DNA of 64,000 nucleotides from Catonia carolina (lineage: Eukaryota > Arthropoda > Insecta > Hemiptera > Achilidae), in contig JAQMRL010000001.1 of assembly GCA_035578175.1 (NCBI GenBank), positions 55,885,553-55,949,552 of the forward strand, in the 5' to 3' direction. Below are positions 30,501 through 37,317 of this stretch, in pieces (positions within the stretch are counted from its first letter, which is position 1; every line of letters begins with the position of its first letter). The notes beneath the pieces were generated by a model. The model was not told the DNA's origin, did not search any database, and worked only from the letters and a program-made list of their open reading frames with translations. A program made the position numbers and the translations under genes.

Positions 30501-31267
30501 TCATCATCTTCATATTCAGATTCCATTAAACTTGAAAACTCATCCCACCGTGCAAGCTTTTCAATCCATCGTTTCGGAAGGTCATCGACAGGCTGGTAGT
30601 CAAAAAATTCGACCACCACCGGTCGGTGATCACTTCCGTACAGGTCTGGCAGTACTCTCCACATCAACCTTGGAACAATGGACGGGCTACAGAAAGTAAG
30701 GTCCAAGCACGACCAGGATCCTGTTGAGGATGACATGAATGTTTCAGATCCATCGTTCAATAGACATAAGTCTAAATCACTCCGGACCCTCTCCACCATG
30801 TGACCTCTACCATTGCACAGTGAGGAGCCCCAAGAATAATGGTGACCATTGAAATCTCCTAAGATGATATATGGAGCTGGTAACTGTTCCAGCAATTCTC
30901 TCATGGCTAGGTATGAAATGTCTGTGTTTGGTGGTAAATAAACATTACACACGCAAACCGACACCGGGACAGTTATCCTGATTGCTACAGCCTGAATATC
31001 CGTTTGGATATCCAGACTTATCCCTTGCATTGACTGGTGAAGTAATATTGCAACCCCATCACCAGGGCCACCATGCAGGGAATCTTTCCTAAACATTTCG
31101 TATCCACGAAAGGATAATCGGATATCAGGTTGTAACATCGTCTCTTGCAGGCAAAGCGCAAACGGACACTTATCCCGGATCAATATCTTTATATCTTCAT
31201 ACCTAGACCGGATCCCGCGAACATTCCATTGAATTAAACTATTAAAGGGTATTTCGCAACGGAGGAG
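27575..31267 (-). CDS. LINE ORF2: endonuclease, reverse transcriptase, RNase H (copy 1)
   Basis: About 1230 codons are open from directly after the ORF1 stop. Domains in order: APE-type endonuclease (QWNVRG, LQET, LGDFNGHHYSWG, SDHRPVV), reverse transcriptase with palm motif A (VFFDLKKAYDTAW), the NGIPQGSVIS block and FVDDF (catalytic Asp pair), RNase H (YTDGSKS, TAELYAISKA, CTDSLSAL, WVPGHAGIPGNEAAD), then a C-x2-C-x7-H-x4-C finger (CGRCDCPLTVKHVLVDC). RNase H plus this finger points to the I/Nimb group. There is no AUG before the endonuclease motif. The last 150 residues differ noticeably from the other full copy although the rest is almost identical. Confidence 0.93.
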   Translation of the reverse strand, partial: LLRCEIPFNSLIQWNVRGIRSRYEDIKILIRDKCPFALCLQETMLQPDIRLSFRGYEMFRKDSLHGGPGDGVAILLHQSMQGISLDIQTDIQAVAIRITVPVSVCVCNVYLPPNTDISYLAMRELLEQLPAPYIILGDFNGHHYSWGSSLCNGRGHMVERVRSDLDLCLLNDGSETFMSSSTGSWSCLDLTFCSPSIVPRLMWRVLPDLYGSDHRPVVVEFFDYQPVDDLPKRWIEKLARWDEFSSLMESEYEDDDDARKLLSSFVERMSAAAAQSIPKTSGKARRPPVPWWNDRCKEALRDRRRALRIFSRRPTDANLEAYRRARACCRRVFLESKRESWSRYVGDISRSTPVTTVWRKLRSVCGTTSPHRIAGLQADGSVITSQSDIANVIGSFFKSASLTSSYSVQFQNYKKTIESLPFFIADSNDPLNIPFSLPELRKALKVSRNTSPGGDEITLSMIAHLPDSGLRQLLHVFNKIYASRKLPKTWKEAIVVPILKPGKDKTLASNYRPISLTSVVCKVMERMVNSRLMWYLEKNNFLAPEQSGFRRGRSSTDHLVALETAVCNAFALRQRLVAVFFDLKKAYDTAWRRGILNTLRDWGIAGNMLAFIKDFLDERSFRVRVGQCLSDRFDLENGIPQGSVISCTLFAVAINNIVKSCVYPVKCSLFVDDFAIYVASRNVVSAERALQLTIYRLEEWSRQTGFSFSPEKTKCIQFCRIRTDNVPRLYLMGQHIEVSTEIRFLGVVFDKRLTWVPHIKDLRARCLKVVDILRVLTGTCWGSDRSCMIRFYKALVRSRIDYGAVAYSSATPTSLRMLDTIHNSCLRLSTGAFRSSPVVSIIVESGEMSLHRRRQQLILTYFAKLKARPYHFLHDIILNNPCHDLHLMNARQPSPFGVRALEICNNLDIAIPRVYPCNSCLFPPWTIAQLHFNFEMSKYSKAGTSSVVFNSIFSELVEAIKPSTVVYTDGSKSDVGVGCSFVANGRTYLFGLPAGTSIYTAELYAISKALSVVCVRGRRVLVCTDSLSALQSISDVYSRHPLVVDVLGTVKELNDRGVSVVFCWVPGHAGIPGNEAADLAAKEAARQPAFTRYLTMSDFVSLVKRVITDSWQVEWTGSHGNKLREIKPIVKPWPTSLRKNRREEVVIARLRIGHTRFTHGYLMTSGDAPVCGRCDCPLTVKHVLVDCVCYAALRRRFKIPSDIRNILGDETPILDAALKFLRSISVYNSV

Positions 31268-32662
31268 TTACGTTTCAAACACAATTTTCTCCTTCCCTTT
31301 TTTCCCTTTTACTTGTATAAAGCCCTTTTCTAGGGCCGATGAATCTCCTATCATATCGTGGATCTTGGACCCAGACGGAGGAGATTTTAGAAATTTAGAC
31401 GCATCCACTGGAAGCGTCTTGGATACTGAAAGGGGTTTTCCCTTTGAGGTAGAGGCTGTCTTACTTGACAGCTGAGCTTTTGTACTCTGCATCGCAGAAA
31501 GGTTACACACTTGAGACACTGAGCTCTTTGAACCAATTTCTGTTTGCTTGGTGCTTAATAACGCTTTAAGTGCAGAAGTTAGGGAAGCAACCTGTTTAGT
31601 GAGGTTCTCAACAACACTCTTCAACTCAACGCATGACGAGCACTCACCAGACACACGAGACTGAACACTAGTTGCAGCTGCAAACGAAATGTCAGGCTGG
31701 ACTGCATTTCGAATGCTATTTAGTTTTCTGTACTCACTCCGGGCAGCCGGAAAGGAAAGCTTCTGTTCAGACGAAATTTTCTGAATTTCCCGTTCTTCTT
31801 TATACTTGGGGCATTCCCGAGACCTTGCTGAATGACTTCCTTTACAGTTTGCACATAGTTCTTTTTCAGAAGTGCATTCGCTATCTAAGTGGTCAGGTGA
31901 ACTGCACTTTGCGCATATCGCAGGTTTCTTGCAGTTTGTTTTCGTATGTCCGTATTCCTGGCACTGAAAACAGCGCAGAGGGTTTGGGACATACGGCCTC
32001 ACTCGAACAGACAAGTAACCCAACTTAAGGCGATCCGGAGGTTGAGGGGTGGAAAATGTTATGATAAGTGTCGGGGTACCGACATCAATTCCATTTTCCC
32101 GACGCATAACTCTTTTGACTTGCGTCACTCTCTGGGAGGTAAGCTCCTCCAATAACTCAGCCTCAGACATATCTTGTATATCTCGAGAGTAAACCACTCC
32201 TCGAGATGAGTTGAGGGATCTGTGCGGTTCTACAGTGACTGTAGTACTTCCAATTTGTGTAATTTTAACAACGCTGCTACTTTGCTTCGCAGACGTTGTT
32301 TCAATTAACAAAGTACCATTCCTTAGTTTTTTAATTGAATGTGGCGAGCCACAAACCGACTGCACAGACCTGTTAATAATGAAGGGGGAAACTTTTGATA
32401 GCGACCCTTCTTCTGCAACACAACGAACAACGAAAAATTTGTCCGTGTTACTTAATACACCACTATCACTATCGTCAGACAAGCTAGACCATAGTCTTTT
32501 ACATCCAAGGGAAGATTGTTTGTTAGACATTATCTTTAGTGCTTTTCCAGTCATCGTGAAAGCAGGGTGCGGGCGGAGAGATGACCCGCGCACGCCGCAG
32601 GTCCCTAGTAAAAAGAAGGACCCGGCCGAGTACTCCCGGCAGCCATCTCCCACATATTTCAT
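31268..32662 (-). CDS. LINE ORF1, nucleic-acid-binding protein (copy 1)
   Basis: 464 codons from the first in-frame ATG; a second ATG 36 codons later (MTGKALKIM) is also plausible. Three zinc knuckles lie mid-protein: CFQCQEYGHTKTNC, CAKCSSPDHLDSEC and CANCKGSHSARSREC. A serine-rich, partly coiled-coil C-terminus follows (SVVENLTKQVASLTSALKAL). This is the Gag-like ORF1 common to I, Jockey and R1 elements, which coats the element RNA. It ends at a TAA directly followed by in-frame ORF2 sequence. Confidence 0.92.
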   Translation of the reverse strand: MKYVGDGCREYSAGSFFLLGTCGVRGSSLRPHPAFTMTGKALKIMSNKQSSLGCKRLWSSLSDDSDSGVLSNTDKFFVVRCVAEEGSLSKVSPFIINRSVQSVCGSPHSIKKLRNGTLLIETTSAKQSSSVVKITQIGSTTVTVEPHRSLNSSRGVVYSRDIQDMSEAELLEELTSQRVTQVKRVMRRENGIDVGTPTLIITFSTPQPPDRLKLGYLSVRVRPYVPNPLRCFQCQEYGHTKTNCKKPAICAKCSSPDHLDSECTSEKELCANCKGSHSARSRECPKYKEEREIQKISSEQKLSFPAARSEYRKLNSIRNAVQPDISFAAATSVQSRVSGECSSCVELKSVVENLTKQVASLTSALKALLSTKQTEIGSKSSVSQVCNLSAMQSTKAQLSSKTASTSKGKPLSVSKTLPVDASKFLKSPPSGSKIHDMIGDSSALEKGFIQVKGKKGKEKIVFET

Positions 32663-33169
32663 CCGGGCCGGGGAGTCAGGTACTGCCTGACCCACTGATA
32701 CCGACGTCCCAGAGGCTCGCACGCAGCAGTAAGAGCTCCGACACTCTTACCCCTGGTCCACTTCTTGCCACAGTACCGAAGCGACTGGAAGGGCTAAAGG
32801 ATGGCGCAAAGCCTCGGCAGAGCAAGCTCACAGCAGCACAACCACAGTCCAGACCTTCCAATCCGGAAAGGGTTACGCACGACCAGCCCGCATCCCATCC
32901 TCGCCAGCATTATAAATGTGTGTAAGAAAACTTTGTGTATGTGTTGTGTGTAGGGTATGTAAATGTGTGTGTTGAAAGAAAGTGTGGTGTGTGTGATGTA
33001 GTATTATTGTTGTGTGTAGTGTAAGAGCAACCTGTGTATAGTATTGAAATAAGGTTAGCTCTTAGCTGGGGTCCCGGGGTTGCCACACCCGAACACCCAC
33101 ATATATATGCATGGACGAGCATTCATATATATAAGAATGGGTGCCCCCTGGGGGCAACTCTGAGTTAGA

Positions 33170-34125
33170 AGTCCAATGAACACATAAAAGGACATTGACT
33201 GAAGTCTCTCGTAAGAACTAGCCATAGTAGCTTAATAATTTAAAAAAATAATAGTCATTATGACTACAGATCATGCACAAATAATATTATTAAATAATAC
33301 CATGTTTATTTTTAAGCATTTTTTACCATTTACATAAATGTTAACTCATTACATTATTGTGTGACTAAATAATATGCAAGATACCAGGAATGTAGTTACT
33401 AAAATTAAAAAAATTTAATACGCTTACTTTAAAATAATTAAAATTTTTAACCTAGCATATTATGTTTACCATTTTTAAAAACCACGTTTCTTTAAATAAT
33501 GTCGGCTGATGGAAAAATGTTCTTAACTCACATTACATTTTCCAACTCGAAGTGCTGGGGAAAAACAGTGCTAACCCTCAAAGAAAATTTTTGTTACACT
33601 ACTCAAAATAAAGAAACTAGGCCATAATTAAATAATTGTTTGGTGTCAAATGCCTTCAAAAATATTACATCAAATAGTTGAATCACTACGTGTCACAGGA
33701 AAATAATAAAAAAATCTTATGCTAACAACACCATTTTTAGGATACTTTAAGAGTAAAATAATCCTCACTTACCTGTAAATCATCTTCTGATGCACTACAT
33801 AGTAAGTAAGAAGTCAGGAACAGCATCATTACATGTTCACAGTCACTATCTTTATTACTAGAAACCGCCTCAAACACCTCTCAAATTATTTTAGCGGGAA
33901 ATTAAACATTACCGGCCGTTGATTGTTGGGTTAGCACTGTCTTCCACCTAAACTTTATAGTGAAATAACCAGAGTCAAAATAATGCAAGGTGTTTGCAGA
34001 GCACTCTGTGCAAGAAATAGCAAACCTTTTGCAAATTTTTCCTAACTCCTACTGCTACTCCAAACATAGTGTTTTAAAAGTTTTTTCCTAATTTGTAAAT
34101 CAATGTTTGTAGTCAGTAAGCTGTT
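33170..34125. other. Non-coding flank of LINE copy 1
   Basis: No ORF or known element. Contains ACAGTGCTAACCC at 33565-33577 and the reverse complement of GAAGACAGTGCTAACCCA at 33927-33944, shared with 26182-26199 on the other side of the LINE. Confidence 0.4.
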
Positions 34126-34306
34126 GTAATATTATGGGATTGAACTGAGTTATTTACTAACTAGTAAATTTTCATTTAAAATAATTTTATATTCTAATAG
34201 CGTATTTTTAATTGTTAATTAATGTGTAATCGTATAATGTAATAATCTAATAGTATAATATTGTAGGATAAAAGAATTATGTACGATAAACGTATTCCAA
34301 GAAATG
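34126..34306. repeat. Segment F, inverted copy abutting the LTR
   Basis: Reverse complement of 23580-23755, ending AGAAATGTG directly before the LTR start. It preserves the single-copy, uninterrupted target of the chimeric insertion (34300-34310). Confidence 0.85.
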
Positions 34307-35674
34307 TGTAGCGAGTAGGCTGGAATGTGCCGCGTCAGCTGAGTGCCACTGGTATGGTAGAGCGGACGTGGGGTAGAGCGCGGGGAGACGAGTCAGTCGT
34401 CAGTTGAGACTCGATGCGAGAAGTGACCGAGTGAGCTACGCGCGTCTTTATAGGACAGACACACACGAGCGACAACGTATGACCACCCGGTATGGGCGGT
34501 TCTCGTGGAAGTACGCGAGTATTTCTGGTGAATAACTGTTTAAGGCTTCCAGTGAACTCTCGGGACGTGCCGGTGGAATGGTGAGGCGGTGTAGCCTGTG
34601 GTTTTAGAACTGTATAAGTTGTGGTTGAGTGAACTGTGTGCGCTCGTGTGACCCCGGCCTAGCCAGACCGTGGAGTTGGAATACTGCGATTGGGCCCGTT
34701 TGAGTCCCTCTTAACATACGGCCCTGAAGGTTTCGGGCGAGGACGATGGCGATATTGGCTTGGTTTTGTAAGTACCCTTATGTACTATACTTTAAGTGAA
34801 GCAAGTCTACCGTCCCAGTAGCTAGGGTTTTTCGAGAATTCATTATGTAATTTCATTATTATAGTTGCTAACATTTTCTTTTATTGATGCTGTGAGAAAT
34901 CATTATGTAATTTCACTATGGTTGATGCTAATAATTTCCTTTATTGATCTTGTGAGTAGTCATTATGTAATTACACTATTGTTGATGTTAATAGTTATTT
35001 TTATTATTAATTTTGAGAGGAGTCATTATGTAATTACACTATTGTTGATGTTAATAGTTATTTTTATTATTAATTTTGAGAGGAGTCATTATGTAATTAC
35101 ACTATTGTGGATGTTAATATTTTCTTTTATTAATTTTGTGCGAAGTCATTATATAATTTCACTATTGATGTCGTTAATATTCTCTTTTACTGATTTTGTG
35201 AGAATTCACTATGTAATTTCATTATTGTTGTTGTCACTATGTTTTTTATTGAATTTTGTGAGAATTTATTGTGTAAGTTTTCACTATTGTTGCTGATAGT
35301 ATTTTCTTTTATTGAACTTGTTAGAATTAGTATTTAATTTTATATGACTAACCACAGTGCCTGGTGACTGTTCAGTTGATGGACAATACGGGCTAGACGA
35401 GGGAAGTAAATCTCATAATTGGATTAATTTAGTATTAGGTTATGGTTACTTTAATAGTTTATTGGGATTGTGCCTTGTGTTCCACGACTTAGGGACTTTA
35501 AGGACCATGGTTTTATTGTGTTTAACCTTATAGATTATAATTGTAGCGTAGTTTCTGATGGCGATCAGAAGTGGTAATTTTAAGATGGGAAAATATTGTT
35601 AATAAATATATTCAAGATAAATCAAGAGTTTTTCATTGCTGTGAGTCAACCTGCCGCCACCCCGTCCGGTTACA
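34307..35674 (+). repeat. Gypsy 5' LTR, 1368 bp
   Basis: TGTAGCGAG...CCGGTTACA. The first 450 bases are relatively GC-rich and contain TTTATAGG near 34447 and TCAGT motifs near 34392-34405 that could act as TATA box or initiator. An array of 60-63-bp units fills 34839-35300. AATAAA lies near 35602. Which of these marks the transcription start cannot be settled from sequence. Confidence 0.92.
34839..35300 (+). repeat. Tandem 60-63-bp units inside the LTR
   Basis: About eight copies of a unit containing CATTATGTAATTnCACTATT, with anchors near 34842, 34901, 34961, 35023, 35087, 35145, 35206 and 35263. Indels between units are multiples of three, leaving a 143-codon frame open across them that encodes hydrophobic 20-21-residue repeats (HYVITLLLMLIVIFIINFER). 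Tandem enhancer-like arrays are common in LTRs; coding use is unproven. Confidence 0.85.
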
Positions 35675-35675
35675 T

Positions 35676-35693
35676 TGGTGTCAGGTGTGGGGT
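35676..35693 (+). promoter_or_regulatory. Primer binding site, tRNA-Leu type
   Basis: TGGTGTCAGGTGTGGGGT, one base after the LTR. It is complementary in about 16 of 18 positions to a tRNA-Leu(CAG) acceptor end as I recall it. Confidence 0.7.
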
Positions 35694-35704
35694 ACCCTGC
35701 AAAA

Positions 35705-36817
35705 ATGGCTACCGTACCAGAACTTCAGCGGCAGATAGAGGAGCTCACACTCGCCAACCAAGAGCTCGTAGCATACAAGGACAGGGTGGTAGGGGAGCGG
35801 GAACAGCTAGCCGGAGAGGTGCAGACGCTGAGAACACAGGTGCAGAATCGGAACGCTAGCCCCGGCCGCTCTAAAAGAGACTTAGGTTTGCAGTCTCTAA
35901 TAAAGGTATGGACTGGTGACGTAAGTGGTCCGACTGTAGAGGAATTCCTGGGGAATCTGGAGTTAGTGGCCAGGACCGGGAATTGGGATGACGAAGACCG
36001 AAAAACCATTTGCAGACTCAAGGTTTCTGGAGCCGCGGCGTCCTGTTTAGACGCTCACCCCGAGTTGAACGACCGGAGGTCTAAGTTTGAACAGTATACT
36101 AAGGTACTACGAGACTGCTTCTTGGGGAATCGTGACCCGGAACGCTTCTTGCTAGCTTTGAATACCGCGAAGCAGGAACATGGAGAAGACCCGAGGGCTT
36201 TCGCCGATCGTTGCCGGAAACTAGCCGTGGAGGCTATGCCTCTGCCATCGGATGCGGCGGCGGCGCAGTGGGCGCGTGCACAACTGGATCGCACGTTGTT
36301 GGCTGCTTTCGTTAGAGGATTGGTGGGCCCCGCTGCGGACGCCTTGCAGATCTATCCGCCTAAGGACTTGGAGGAAGCTATAGGCGTGGCTGAACGAGTG
36401 AGCCAGGTACGACCGGCACACCGACGGGCCGGGGAGATATTCGGAATATTCGGTGAACCGCCATGTAGTAACCTTAATGCGGTCACTGCTTCGTCAACCA
36501 AGAGAGTAACATCGCCAACGCCGGGAGTGTGCTTTACCTGTGGGGGCAGGGGGCATTTCGCGCGAGACTGCGCCAACCGACAAAGACCGCCAGCGACGCG
36601 CACTGCAAGTAGAGAAGGTAGAGGGAGATTCCGGCCCCAAGATGAGCCTAGAAGTAATAACCGACGCGGGAATTGCTTTGTCTGCGGCGTGGCTGGCCAC
36701 TTTGCCGCTCGATGCCCAAGGCGGTACACCGAGCGGAGGGATCCGGGAGTGTCAAACACATCTAAGGTGGTAGGAAACGGCGACGGGGCGGCGTCCCCAA
36801 ACGAGAACGGCTTGTAG
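35705..36817 (+). CDS. gag: Gypsy Gag polyprotein (right copy)
   Basis: 371 codons from the first ATG to TAG. An N-terminal coiled coil (residues 1-45) is followed by a capsid-like region of about 200 residues, with two CCHC knuckles at about 276-289 (CFTCGGRGHFARDC) and 324-337 (CFVCGVAGHFAARC) separated by an Arg-rich linker. It packages element RNA into virus-like particles in the cytoplasm. The last 50 bases overlap the protease frame, and a -1 frameshift signal sits just before the stop codon. Confidence 0.93.
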   Translation: MATVPELQRQIEELTLANQELVAYKDRVVGEREQLAGEVQTLRTQVQNRNASPGRSKRDLGLQSLIKVWTGDVSGPTVEEFLGNLELVARTGNWDDEDRKTICRLKVSGAAASCLDAHPELNDRRSKFEQYTKVLRDCFLGNRDPERFLLALNTAKQEHGEDPRAFADRCRKLAVEAMPLPSDAAAAQWARAQLDRTLLAAFVRGLVGPAADALQIYPPKDLEEAIGVAERVSQVRPAHRRAGEIFGIFGEPPCSNLNAVTASSTKRVTSPTPGVCFTCGGRGHFARDCANRQRPPATRTASREGRGRFRPQDEPRSNNRRGNCFVCGVAGHFAARCPRRYTERRDPGVSNTSKVVGNGDGAASPNENGL

Positions 36818-37317
36818 GGCGTCCCGCCGACAAGCCAGTAACGCAAGGGACCTGCTGGGTGCCGAATGTGCGGACCGACCAGGAAGGAATTTTAGTGACC
36901 ACTGAGATCGGAGGCCAGACTAGGGTGTTGTTGGTGGATACAGGATCAGAAATGTCGCTCTTAAGGGAGCCTGTCCCTGGAGTACCGCTGCAGCCAGCCC
37001 ATGTAATGGCTAAGGGTGTAACTGGGGCGCTGCTAGGCATCGCCGGTTGTCAAGTGGTGGACTGCGAGATAGGGGGAGTACAGGTACGACACCCGGTCGT
37101 CGTCGCTATTATGGACACTACGAGAGATGGACTTCTAGGCCTTGATTTGTTGGAGAAGTTAGGCGCCGTAATCGATACCCGAAGTCGAAGGTTAAGCTGT
37201 AGGACGTCCCCCTCGAGTGCCGAAGTAAATGTTGCCGCAGTGACAACAAGGGACACAGACACCCAAGAGAGCCAACGAGTTAACGTCTGTAAGGAAGAGG
37301 CGGATTTGAACAGATAA
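36766..37317 (+). CDS. pro: Aspartic protease (own frame, between gag and pol)
   Basis: Frame -1 relative to gag, open from 36766 to a TAA at 37315-37317, with no ATG in a useful position, so it must be reached by frameshift. The active-site motif LLVDTGSEMSLL lies at about 36928-36963, followed by a GLLGLDLL block, the usual second conserved region of retropepsins. It cleaves the Gag and Gag-Pol precursors. Its own stop codon separates it from pol, which is unusual for Ty3/Gypsy elements. Confidence 0.85.
   Translation, partial: GGRKRRRGGVPKRERLVGRPADKPVTQGTCWVPNVRTDQEGILVTTEIGGQTRVLLVDTGSEMSLLREPVPGVPLQPAHVMAKGVTGALLGIAGCQVVDCEIGGVQVRHPVVVAIMDTTRDGLLGLDLLEKLGAVIDTRSRRLSCRTSPSSAEVNVAAVTTRDTDTQESQRVNVCKEEADLNR
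36796..36836 (+). promoter_or_regulatory. Programmed -1 frameshift signal, gag/pro
   Basis: CCCAAAC (36796-36802) fits X XXY YYZ in the gag frame (TCC CCA AAC). A 6-base spacer follows, then stem GGCTTGT (36809-36815) with ACAAGCC (36830-36836) and an inner GGCG/CGCC stem (36818-36821 and 36825-36828). The gag stop lies within the stem. The protease frame is open from 36766, so slippage here yields Gag-Pro. The left copy has a C-to-A change that breaks one inner pair. Confidence 0.75.

Larger units (their letters stand above)
27119..33169 (-). mobile_element. Full-length LINE (I/Nimb-like, RNase H), copy 1, with 13-bp TSD
   Basis: The body is 27132-33156 on the minus strand: 5' end GCCCCCAGGGGGC at 33155, 5' UTR, ORF1, ORF2, 3' UTR with two hairpins, and a 40-base poly(A) (poly(T) at 27132-27171 on the plus strand). 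Flanked by perfect 13-bp duplications ACTCTGAGTTAGA (27119-27131 and 33157-33169). Both ORFs are intact, so this looks young and potentially mobile. Near-identical to 40094-46144 in inverted orientation, with differences clustered toward the 3' end of ORF2 and the 3' UTR. Confidence 0.93.

Noticed and set aside
34839..35300. CRISPR-like regular spacing in the LTR array
   Set aside because: Contiguous diverged 60-63-bp units without distinct spacers, in an insect LTR retrotransposon.
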